Origin: an uncultured bacterium
GTDB lineage: Bacteria; Bacillota; Clostridia; Oscillospirales; Oscillospiraceae
Length of the DNA: 28,808 nucleotides
NCBI GenBank assembly: GCA_949286295.1
Contig: CASECK010000084.1
Location: 1 to 28,808, forward strand
Direction of reading: 5' to 3'
The position numbers and the translations under genes were made by a program. The notes below the pieces were generated by a model. That model worked only from the letters and a program-made list of their open reading frames with translations. It ran no database searches and was not told where the DNA came from. Shown here in pieces: positions 22,968-28,808 of this stretch. The first letter of the stretch is position 1; each line of letters begins with the position of its first letter.

Positions 22968-23948
22968 ATGCTGAACGAAATCAGATATATTTATGCCGTG
23001 TATCAAGAGCGCAGCTTTACCAAGGCCGCGAAAAAGCTGTTTGTCTCTCAGCCGGCGCTGAGCAATATCGTCAAGAAGGCGGAGCAGGAAATCGGAAGTC
23101 CGATTTTTGACCGCAGCACCATCCCCCTGACCTTGACCAGGGAGGGGAAATTTTATATTGACACAATCAAGCGGATTTTACAGCTGGAAAAGAATCTGAA
23201 CGACTATTTTCAGGACATCCAGTCCCTGAACAGGGGCAGCTTGTCCGTGGGGGGGTCCTCGTTCTTCTGTTCCTTTGTGCTCCCGGAGATGATAGGGAAG
23301 TTCCAGCGAACATATCCAAATGTCTCCATCGACCTGCAGGAGGGCAACCTGAATGAGCTGCGGGAGGCCGCGGAGAACGAAAAACTGGATATTTTTATCG
23401 AGACCGCGGTGAAAAAGGATGACCCCAAGATGCAGACCTTCTTCTACCGCTCGGAGACGATTATCCTGGCGGTCCCGATTGCCTATCCCATCAACAACAG
23501 GCTCCAGGCCTTCCGCTTGCCGGAGGAATCCCTGGATATGTACTGGGCCGGTTCCGTGCCGCCGGTGCCGCCGGTGCCACTGGAGGAGTTCTCCGACATC
23601 TCCTTTGTCATGCTGAAAAAGGAGGGGAACGACCTGGGGGTGCGCGGCACCGCCATGTGCAGGGAGGCGGGCTTTGACCCCAAGGTGGCCCTGTCAACCG
23701 ACCAGGTTCTGACTGCGGCCAACATCGCGGCCCAGGGAATCGGGGCGGCCTTCCTCCGGGGGGACCTGTTTCGCTATTCCCCCATCCAGGACCGGTTTTG
23801 CCTCTATGCCCTTGGAAGCAAACTCTCCCGGCGGGACATCTTCTTTGCCACCAAGAAGGGGCGGTATCTCAATAACGCCATGAGGACCTTCCTGACCGTC
23901 GCGGGCGCCGCCCCTCCCGCCGCTGGCCCAAAGGCCGGCGCGCTCTGA
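22968..23948 (+). CDS. LysR family transcriptional regulator (divergent to symporter)
   Basis: A 326-residue LysR protein. The helix-turn-helix is at about 1-62 (LNEIRYIYAVYQERSFTKAA; KLFVSQPALSNIVKKAE; LTREG wing). The effector domain follows, with LSVGGSSFFCSFVLPEMIGK as the first strand-helix. The C terminus ends in an Ala/Pro/Gly-rich tail beyond the usual family length. The ATG at 22968 is preceded by GAGGGGAGG and gives the standard N terminus; the frame is open to 22947. Divergent placement from the symporter-peptidase operon, with palindromes between, is the classic LysR regulator-target layout. Confidence 0.9.
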   Translation: MLNEIRYIYAVYQERSFTKAAKKLFVSQPALSNIVKKAEQEIGSPIFDRSTIPLTLTREGKFYIDTIKRILQLEKNLNDYFQDIQSLNRGSLSVGGSSFFCSFVLPEMIGKFQRTYPNVSIDLQEGNLNELREAAENEKLDIFIETAVKKDDPKMQTFFYRSETIILAVPIAYPINNRLQAFRLPEESLDMYWAGSVPPVPPVPLEEFSDISFVMLKKEGNDLGVRGTAMCREAGFDPKVALSTDQVLTAANIAAQGIGAAFLRGDLFRYSPIQDRFCLYALGSKLSRRDIFFATKKGRYLNNAMRTFLTVAGAAPPAAGPKAGAL

Positions 23949-23996
23949 GCGGAAGCCGCGGGCGGGCAATCCGTGTCTGGACGCGGGAGCATGAGA

Positions 23997-24028
23997 AACA
24001 GCGGGCGCCCCAAAGGGCGCCCGCTGTT
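23997..24028. terminator. Bidirectional GC hairpin, copy 2 of a repeated element
   Basis: AACAGCGGGCGCCC (23997-24010) pairs perfectly with 24015-24028 around the loop CAAA, between two convergent LysR genes. It shares its core with the hairpin at 20202-20234. Confidence 0.7.
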
Positions 24029-24063
24029 GCGGTCAGAGGGGAGCGTGCCGGGGCAATGCCCGC

Positions 24064-24984
24064 TCAGGGCGCCGGCCGGTCCGGAGCCTCCGGCTGGGAC
24101 GGGACGCTCTGCGCCAGGCGGACCAATTCGCTCATCTCCCGGGTATGCCACTTCTCCTTGTGAGAAAAAATCTGCCGGTAGAGGGTGAGGTGGAAATCGC
24201 TTACGCGCACCACGCAAAGCCGGTTCCGGCGCACGCTCTGCTCCACCGCGTACCAGGGCAGAAAGGAGATTCCGGTGCCGTTCTCCAGCATTTTGATGAT
24301 AAAGGAGGTGTCGCTGCACTCTAAAAAAGGGGTGAGGACGATTTCCCGGGAGGCCAGGAAGCGGTCCAGAACCCGGCGGTAGTTGGCGTTGCGCTCCGTC
24401 AGATAGAAGGGCCGGTCCAGCAGGTGCTCCATCCGCAGGCCGGGGATGCGGTTCAGCTCTCCGGCCAGGGCGGGGGAGGCGACAAACACCACCTGTTCCC
24501 GCTGCTCCATCAGCTTGCGCCATTTGTTGTTGTACTGGGGTTCGTCCAGAATGTAGATGAGGTCCAGCTCGCCCCGCTCCATGCGCTCGATGAGGGCCTC
24601 CGGCTCGCCGGTGGTGACGCGGATGACCACCTGGGGGTGCTCCTGCCAGTACAGCCGCAGGACCTCGGGCAGCTTGAAAAAACACAGGGATTCGATGGAG
24701 CCGATGTGCAGCGTCCCGTGCAGGTCCCCGCTGTCGGCGACGGAGAGCCTGGCCTTGTTCACCTCGTTGAGCACCTCATAGGCCCGCTCCAAAAACTTTG
24801 TGCCCGGGGCGGTCAGGGTGACGCGCTTTCCCATGCGGTCAAACAGGCGGGTGTGCAATTCTTCCTCCAGCTGCTGGACTTGTACCGTCACGGCGGACTG
24901 GGAGTAGCCCAGGCTCTCCGCCGCCCGGGAGAAGCTTTTGAATTGAGCGACCCGGATGAACGAGTTAATTTGGCGCAGTTCCAC
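24064..24984 (-). CDS. LysR family transcriptional regulator (divergent to serine operon)
   Basis: A 306-residue LysR protein. The helix-turn-helix is at about 1-60 (MELRQINSFIRVAQFKSFSR; AAESLGYSQSAVTVQVQQLE; LTAPGTKFLE). The effector domain starts near 90 with GTLHIGSIESLCFFKLPEVL. The start is GTG at 24984, with only a weak G-rich ribosome site. It diverges from the symporter and serine dehydratase genes across an AT-rich 148-base gap containing a perfect palindrome in the promoter spacer, so it is the likely regulator of serine use. Confidence 0.9.
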   Translation of the reverse strand: MELRQINSFIRVAQFKSFSRAAESLGYSQSAVTVQVQQLEEELHTRLFDRMGKRVTLTAPGTKFLERAYEVLNEVNKARLSVADSGDLHGTLHIGSIESLCFFKLPEVLRLYWQEHPQVVIRVTTGEPEALIERMERGELDLIYILDEPQYNNKWRKLMEQREQVVFVASPALAGELNRIPGLRMEHLLDRPFYLTERNANYRRVLDRFLASREIVLTPFLECSDTSFIIKMLENGTGISFLPWYAVEQSVRRNRLCVVRVSDFHLTLYRQIFSHKEKWHTREMSELVRLAQSVPSQPEAPDRPAP

Positions 24985-25045
24985 AGCGACGCCCCCTGCC
25001 GAAAATGGATTAATTTTTTAAATGAATAAAATTAGAATTATGAAT

Positions 25046-25074
25046 TTGACTTATGATTATAATCAGAATATATT
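25046..25074 (+). promoter_or_regulatory. Promoter of the serine uptake and deamination operon
   Basis: TTGACT (25046-25051) and TATATT (25069-25074) with a 17-base spacer, in a strongly AT-rich stretch. The predicted start is near 25081, about 50 bases before the ATG at 25133. Confidence 0.72.
25054..25065. promoter_or_regulatory. Palindrome TGATTATAATCA in the promoter spacer
   Basis: A perfect 12-base palindrome lying between the -35 and -10 of the serine operon. TTATGA occurs at 25039-25044 and again at 25051-25056. It is a candidate operator for the adjacent LysR protein; the AT-rich context makes chance palindromes more likely. Confidence 0.45.
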
Positions 25075-25132
25075 AAAATCAGTGGGAAGTCAAGGAGAAT
25101 TTGAGCAAAATAACAAGGAGGTTGTGTCGACC

Positions 25133-26353
25133 ATGGAAAAAAGAGCATTCAAACTCGGACTGCTCCCCAAGCTTATCATTGCCATCATCGTTGGTATCCT
25201 GTTTGGACAGTTCCTGCCGGAGTGGTTCTGCCGGGCGGTGGTGACGGCGTCCAATATCTTCAGCACATTCTTGTCCTTTATCATCCCGCTGATGATTTTG
25301 GCCTATGTGACCATGGGGATTGCCAATCTGAAGAACGGGGCGGGCAAGCTGCTGGTCATCACCGTCTGCATCGCCTATTTTTCCACCCTGGTGGCGGGGT
25401 CCTCCTCCTACCTGGTGGCGGTCAACCTGTTCCCCAGCTTTATGAGCGCGGACGCCTTGGAGCAGATTGCCGCCACGGCGGGCAACTCGCTGGAGGCCTA
25501 TTTCAGCATCGACATCCCGCCCCTGCTGGACACCCTGGCCGCGGTGGTGCTGGCCTTTGTGCTTGGGCTGTGCCTGTCCACCCTGCGGGGCAAGACCATC
25601 GGGGATACGCTGTATAACAGCATGAGCGACTTCTCCGGCGTCATCGACCAGGTGCTCCACTCGGTGATCATCCCCCTGCTGCCCCTGTATATCTGCGGCA
25701 CCTTTACCAACATGACCAAGTCGGGCCAGACCTTCGCCATTCTGGGCATCCTGTGGAAGGTGTTCCTGGTGGTCATCCTGATGCACCTGATTTGCATCCT
25801 GGTGCAGTTCCTGGTCGCCGGAGCAATCAGCGGAAAGAACCCCTTCGCCCTGCTGAAAAACCAGATTCCCGGCTACACCACGGCCCTGGGCACCCAGTCC
25901 TCCGCCGCCACCATTCCGGTGAACCTGCAGTGCGCCGCCGCCGATGGAATCTCAGAGGAGATTCGCAACTTCGTGGTGCCCCTGTGCGCCAACATCCATA
26001 TGGCCGGCTCCATGATTACCATCACCGCCTGCGCCACCGCCGTCTGCCTGATGAATCAGCTGCCCGTCAGCCTGGCCACGGTGATTCCCTTCATCCTGAC
26101 CCTGGGCGTGGCCATGGTGGCCTCTCCCGGCGCCCCTGGCGGCTCCATCATGACCGCGCTGCCCTTCCTGTATATGATTTTCGGGGTGGAGGCCGGCGAC
26201 CCCAGCGGCCCCATCTGCGCCATCATGGTGGCCCTCTACATCACCCAGGACTCCTTCGGCACCGCCTGCAACGTGTCCGGGGACAACGCCATCGGTGTGA
26301 TTGTGGAGACCATCTATCAGAAATTCATCAAGAAGACTCCGGCCAATGCCTGA
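25133..26353 (+). CDS. SLC1/DAACS family sodium symporter, probable serine/neutral amino acid carrier
   Basis: A 406-residue glutamate-transporter-fold symporter. Hairpin motif SSAATIP is at 256-262; the NMDGT region reads NIHMAGS (287-293). In the last helix D373, T377, N380 and D384 keep the backbone and sodium ligands, while the position of the acidic-side-chain Arg is G376. Loss of that Arg is the known route from acidic to small neutral substrates in this fold. The two serine dehydratase genes follow 30 bases later, so L-serine (perhaps threonine) is the likely substrate. The ATG at 25133 lies behind AGGAGGT; an upstream in-frame ATG at 25022 would put the promoter inside the gene and is rejected. 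Confidence 0.87.
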   Translation: MEKRAFKLGLLPKLIIAIIVGILFGQFLPEWFCRAVVTASNIFSTFLSFIIPLMILAYVTMGIANLKNGAGKLLVITVCIAYFSTLVAGSSSYLVAVNLFPSFMSADALEQIAATAGNSLEAYFSIDIPPLLDTLAAVVLAFVLGLCLSTLRGKTIGDTLYNSMSDFSGVIDQVLHSVIIPLLPLYICGTFTNMTKSGQTFAILGILWKVFLVVILMHLICILVQFLVAGAISGKNPFALLKNQIPGYTTALGTQSSAATIPVNLQCAAADGISEEIRNFVVPLCANIHMAGSMITITACATAVCLMNQLPVSLATVIPFILTLGVAMVASPGAPGGSIMTALPFLYMIFGVEAGDPSGPICAIMVALYITQDSFGTACNVSGDNAIGVIVETIYQKFIKKTPANA

Positions 26354-26383
26354 CGGCGGCCTGGAGCGGGGAGGAGAGGACCC

Positions 26384-27052
26384 ATGCCCTATATCAGCGT
26401 GTTTGATGTGATTGGCCCCAATATGATAGGGCCGTCCAGCTCTCACACGGCGGGCGCGGCGGTGATCGCGTTCCTGGCCCAGAAGATGATTGCGCCGCCG
26501 CTGAAGCGGGTGGACTTTACCCTGTACGGTTCCTTTGCCAAGACCTACCGGGGCCACGGCACCGACCGGGCCCTGTTAGGGGGCATCATGGGCTTTGGCA
26601 CGGATGATTTGCGCATCCGGGACTCCTTCCGCATTGCCGGGGAGCGGGAGCTGGCCTACAGCTTTACCCCCGACGAGACCGCCACGGACCTGCATCCGAA
26701 CACGGTGGACGTCCGGATGGAGAACGCCGCCGGCCAGGTGATGACCGTGCGGGGGGAATCTCTGGGGGGCGGCAAGGTGCGCATCTCCGAGATTAACGGC
26801 GTGTCCGTGGAATTTACCGGGCAGTACAGCACCGCCATCGTGGTCCAACAGGACAAGCCCGGCGTGGTGGCCCATATCACTAAAGTGCTCAGCGACCGGG
26901 ACGTCAACATCGCTTTTATGCGCCTGTTCCGGGAGGAGAAGGGGCACACCGCCTATACCATCGTGGAATCCGACGGCCATCTCCCCAAGGGGATTTCCGA
27001 GCCGCTGCGGAACAATCCCAACGTGTACGACGTGATGATTATCGAGCCGTAA
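26384..27052 (+). CDS. sdaAB: L-serine dehydratase, beta subunit
   Basis: A 222-residue beta subunit of the two-subunit iron-sulfur L-serine dehydratase, which turns L-serine into pyruvate and ammonia. Typical blocks are IGPSSSHTAGA (15-25), HGTDRALLGGIMG (58-70) and LHPNTVDV (103-110). A C-terminal ACT domain (about 149-222; QDKPGVVAHITKVLSDRDVN) probably stabilises or regulates the complex. The ATG follows GGGGAGGAG, 30 bases after the symporter. The alpha subunit gene is 15 bases downstream. Confidence 0.94.
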   Translation: MPYISVFDVIGPNMIGPSSSHTAGAAVIAFLAQKMIAPPLKRVDFTLYGSFAKTYRGHGTDRALLGGIMGFGTDDLRIRDSFRIAGERELAYSFTPDETATDLHPNTVDVRMENAAGQVMTVRGESLGGGKVRISEINGVSVEFTGQYSTAIVVQQDKPGVVAHITKVLSDRDVNIAFMRLFREEKGHTAYTIVESDGHLPKGISEPLRNNPNVYDVMIIEP

Positions 27053-27067
27053 GGGAGGGGAGAGAGG

Positions 27068-27940
27068 ATGACGGATTTCAAATCGGCCGCCGAACTGCTG
27101 GAGCTGTGCCGGCAGGAGCAGTGCCCCATTTCCGAGATTATGCGCCGGCGGGAGTGCCAGCTGGGCGAGATGACCCGGGATATGGCGGACCACCGGATGG
27201 CCCGCGCCCTGGAGATTATGCGGGATTCGGCCTCCCGCCCCCTCAAGTCCCCCGGGACTTCCATGGGCGGACTGATTGGGGGAGAGGCCAAGAAGCTCTC
27301 CGCCCACGCCGCGAAAGGAAAGGCCATTTGCGGCGGCGTGCTGAGCAGGGCCATGATGTACGCCGCGGCGGTGCTGGAGGTCAACGCCTCCATGGGCCTT
27401 ATCGTGGCGGCCCCCACCGCCGGGTCCTCCGGGGTGGTGCCGGGCTTGCTTCTGGCTCTGCGGGACCGGTATAACATCTCTGACGAGCGGCTGGTGGACG
27501 CGCTGTTCAACGCCGGGGCCGTGGGCTATCTGGCCATGCGCAACGCCACCGTGGCCGGGGCCGTGGGCGGCTGTCAGGCGGAGGTGGGGGTGGCGGCCGC
27601 CATGGCGGCTTCTGCCGCCGTGGAACTGTTGGGCGGCGCCCCGGAGCAGTGCCTGGACGCGGCCTCTACCGTGCTGATGAATATGCTGGGTCTGGTGTGC
27701 GACCCGGTGGGCGGGCTGGTGGAATACCCCTGCCAGAACCGGAACATCGCCGGCGTGGCCAACGCGCTGGCCGCCGCCGAGCTGGCCCTGAGCGGGGTCA
27801 GCCAGCTGATTCCCTTCGACGAGATGCTGGAGACCATGTACGCGGTGGGCCGGCGCCTGCCCATCGAGCTGCGGGAGACCGCGCTGGGCGGCTGCGCGGC
27901 CACCCCCTCTGCCTGCCAGAGGTGCGGCGGCTGCGGCTGA
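27068..27940 (+). CDS. sdaAA: L-serine dehydratase, iron-sulfur alpha subunit
   Basis: A 290-residue alpha subunit carrying the oxygen-sensitive [4Fe-4S] cluster that activates serine. Landmarks are SPGTSMGGLIGGEAKKL (61-77), the PTAGSSGVVPG loop (116-126), GAVGGCQAEVG (164-174) and VCDPVGGLVEYPCQNRN (210-226). Cysteines C169, C211, C222 and C276 lie where cluster ligands are expected. The C terminus has an extra CxxCxxC run (C283, C286, C289) typical of the tail of this subunit in many Firmicutes. The start ATG follows GGGAGGGG-type sequence. It is the last gene of the operon, before two successive hairpins. Its oxygen sensitivity fits the nearby O2-defence genes. Confidence 0.94.
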   Translation: MTDFKSAAELLELCRQEQCPISEIMRRRECQLGEMTRDMADHRMARALEIMRDSASRPLKSPGTSMGGLIGGEAKKLSAHAAKGKAICGGVLSRAMMYAAAVLEVNASMGLIVAAPTAGSSGVVPGLLLALRDRYNISDERLVDALFNAGAVGYLAMRNATVAGAVGGCQAEVGVAAAMAASAAVELLGGAPEQCLDAASTVLMNMLGLVCDPVGGLVEYPCQNRNIAGVANALAAAELALSGVSQLIPFDEMLETMYAVGRRLPIELRETALGGCAATPSACQRCGGCG

Positions 27941-27950
27941 CCGCGATAGA

Positions 27951-27989
27951 TAAGTCAAGCCCACCGGCCTGGCCGGTGGGCTTGACTTA
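27951..27989 (+). terminator. Long hairpin after the serine operon
   Basis: Bases 27951-27969 are the exact reverse complement of 27971-27989; allowing for a real loop, about 17 bp can pair. It is followed only by TTCAG, so it may work as a 3' stabiliser or as a terminator on either strand. Confidence 0.7.
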
Positions 27990-28033
27990 TTCAGAAGGAT
28001 ACCGCTATGACGAAACCTCGTGACCTCATCCCC

Positions 28034-28071
28034 GGCCTTATCCGCTTCCGGCGCGGATAGGGCCTTTTTTT
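28034..28071 (+). terminator. Rho-independent terminator with T7 tail
   Basis: GGCCTTATCCGC (28034-28045) pairs with GCGGATAGGGCC (28053-28064), 12 bp with one wobble, followed by seven T (28065-28071). It is a textbook terminator and the second hairpin in tandem after the serine genes. Confidence 0.9.
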
Positions 28072-28103
28072 GGTAAAAAGAGTGTGGCGCGGCGGAAAAT
28101 ATC

Positions 28104-28113
28104 ATGGTATAAT
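28104..28113 (+). promoter_or_regulatory. Extended -10 element, copy 1
   Basis: TGG-TATAAT (28105-28113) is a consensus -10 with the TGn extension. No good -35 is seen. It lies in the first arm of the perfect hairpin GTATAATAGCC/GGCTATTATAC (28107-28117, 28125-28135), so its mirror provides a second -10-like box on the other strand. Confidence 0.5.
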
Positions 28114-28214
28114 AGCCTTAGAGCGGCTATTATACTTAGATTTCAGCCCTTTTTCTCGCCCCTGCCGGGGCAACCGAAAAAGATGGCATATGATACCATT
28201 CCGGCTTTGCCGTT

Positions 28215-28224
28215 ATGGTATAAT
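28215..28224 (+). promoter_or_regulatory. Extended -10 element, copy 2
   Basis: ATGGTATAAT repeats the sequence at 28104-28113. Its ATGGTAT pairs with ATACCAT at 28193-28199, making an imperfect hairpin. It could start a leader of about 155 bases for the surface protein gene. Confidence 0.5.
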
Positions 28225-28289
28225 ATCCATAGACGATCCGCGGGGGACGCCTGCGGGCGGCGGAGTTTTTCCATTTCCAAAGGATATCA

Positions 28290-28335
28290 GGCACAAAGGC
28301 CATGGCCTCTGTGCCGCATGGGTCCCCATGCGGCA
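28290..28335 (+). promoter_or_regulatory. Two mutually exclusive stem-loops in the surface-protein leader
   Basis: Stem A: GGCACA and GGCC (28290-28301) with GGCC and TGTGCC (28304-28315). Stem B: TGCCGCATGG (28312-28321) with CCATGCGGCA (28326-28335), loop GTCC. Stems A and B share 28312-28315, so both cannot form fully at once. There is no T tract, so any control would act on translation or stability. The sequence matches no riboswitch class I know. Confidence 0.4.
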
Positions 28336-28387
28336 AGGAAGTTTCGCACCTGGAGAGGAACGGGACATCGAAAAAAGGAGGCGCGTG

Positions 28388-28808
28388 ATGAAACAACGAT
28401 TTTTGAGCATCTGCACGGCCCTGTGCCTGTGCCTGACCCTGCTGCCCACGGCGGCCTGGGCCGCCGGCGGAGACACTGCCGGCGGCGACGTTACCTTGCC
28501 GCCCGGGGGCGACGGCACTGTCGGCGAGCCCAACCCCGGCAGCGGCGACGGCGACGGCGGCTCCGCGGATGACAGACAAGTGTCCGACTGGGGGGGGACT
28601 GATAGCCGCGATTAAAGAAGAGGGTGTCAACAGCATCACACTGGAGAAAGATGTGACCCGCGGGGAAGGCGGGGAAGACGAGGAAAGCGATACCGCCATC
28701 ACCATTTCCAGCGGCAAAGACCTGACCATCGACCTGCACGGCCACACGCTGAATGGTGGCGGCCTCGGCAGGGTGATCACTGTTGAGGACGGCGGCAAGC
28801 TGACCATT
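28388..28808 (+). CDS. Secreted surface protein, frameshifted at a poly-G run; runs off the window
   Basis: The ATG at 28388 follows AAGGAGG by 6 bases. The first 25 or so residues are a signal peptide (MKQRFLSICTALCLCLTLLP, then TAAWAA as the cleavage region). A Gly/Asp/Pro-rich linker follows. The frame then reads into TAA at 28613-28615, 75 residues in total. At eight G (28590-28597) a shift of one base opens a second frame that runs to the window edge and encodes a typical surface-repeat sequence: VSDWGGLIAAIKEEGV, then SITLEKDVT, ITISSGKDLTIDLHGHTLNG. The Trp-x-x-Leu-x-x-Ala-Ile pattern spans the shift point, so the protein was surely one reading frame. The gene is phase-off, mutated, or misread by one G. 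Confidence 0.75.
28590..28597 (+). repeat. G8 homopolymer at the frameshift point
   Basis: Eight consecutive G inside the surface-protein gene. With seven G the signal peptide would join the downstream beta-rich frame. This is a candidate slipped-strand phase-variation tract, or a sequencing error. Confidence 0.7.

Larger units (their letters stand above)
27941..28387. other. Structured intergenic region, 447 bp
   Basis: No convincing gene. It holds two hairpins in series (27951-27989, 28034-28071), two copies of ATGGTATAAT (28104-28113, 28215-28224), a perfect hairpin 28107-28135, an imperfect hairpin 28149-28182 (CTTTTTC and CCCC paired with GGGG and GAAAAAG), a hairpin 28193-28221, and two overlapping stem-loops 28290-28315 and 28312-28335 before the ribosome site AAGGAGG (28375-28381). 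Confidence 0.65.

Noticed and set aside
25022..25132. N-terminal extension of the second SLC1-type symporter
   Set aside because: It contains the promoter at 25046-25074, and the ATG at 25133 has an AGGAGGT site.
28007..28060. 17-codon open frame with a possible AGAAGGA ribosome site
   Set aside because: Its second half is the stem of the terminator at 28034-28071 and it has no recognisable content; probably chance.
28070..28387. Long N-terminal extension of the surface protein
   Set aside because: It lacks a ribosome site, crosses several hairpins and promoters, and would bury the signal peptide.
1..28808. CRISPR arrays, insertion sequences, prophage genes, tRNA or rRNA
   Set aside because: No regularly spaced repeats, transposase or integrase motifs, or recognisable tRNA or rRNA sequences were seen by eye; a dedicated tRNA or covariance scan was not possible.

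Overview
ORGANISM. The sequence is GC-rich with strong AGGAGG-type ribosome binding sites. Its gene content (two-subunit iron-sulfur serine dehydratase, oligopeptide ABC importer, Rrf2 regulator beside a flavodiiron protein, Etf/acyl-CoA dehydrogenase domains, rubredoxin, secreted surface protein) fits an anaerobic, amino-acid-fermenting clostridium. A gut Oscillospiraceae-like lineage (Flavonifractor/Lawsonibacter/Oscillibacter type) is the best guess, inferred from composition and gene content only.

LAYOUT. (1) 1-137: tail of an upstream gene and its terminator. (2) 137-11072: a Crp/Fnr regulator facing a ten-gene operon: class V PLP enzyme, VOC protein, Asp/Glu-type racemase, small aromatic-rich protein, five-gene oligopeptide ABC importer and PepV-like dipeptidase. 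A perfect Crp/Fnr-type palindrome lies about -41.5 from the best operon promoter. (3) 11155-12543: MATE exporter. (4) 12643-16230: LysR regulator, glutaminase and AGCS sodium symporter, a glutamine-to-glutamate module. (5) 16483-20234: Rrf2 regulator, a three-domain fusion (acyl-CoA dehydrogenase, EtfA C-terminal FAD domain, rubredoxin) and an FprA-type flavodiiron protein. (6) 20278-23948: minus-strand operon of an SLC1-type symporter and an M29-like metallopeptidase, with a divergent LysR gene. (7) 24064-27989: minus-strand LysR gene, then on the plus strand a second SLC1-type symporter and both serine dehydratase subunits. (8) 28030-28808: structured leader and the start of a secreted surface protein interrupted by a frameshift at a run of eight G.

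HOW IT FITS TOGETHER. Most of the window concerns uptake and breakdown of peptides and amino acids, with each transporter paired with its enzyme and usually a LysR or Crp/Fnr regulator. The standout is region 5. The fusion could carry electrons from an acyl-CoA through its own FAD domains to its own rubredoxin and on to the neighbouring flavodiiron protein, giving a compact acyl-CoA-driven O2 (or NO) reductase. A shared sequence at both promoters suggests control by the adjacent cysteine-rich Rrf2 protein. That route is inference; the domains, residues and adjacency are read directly.
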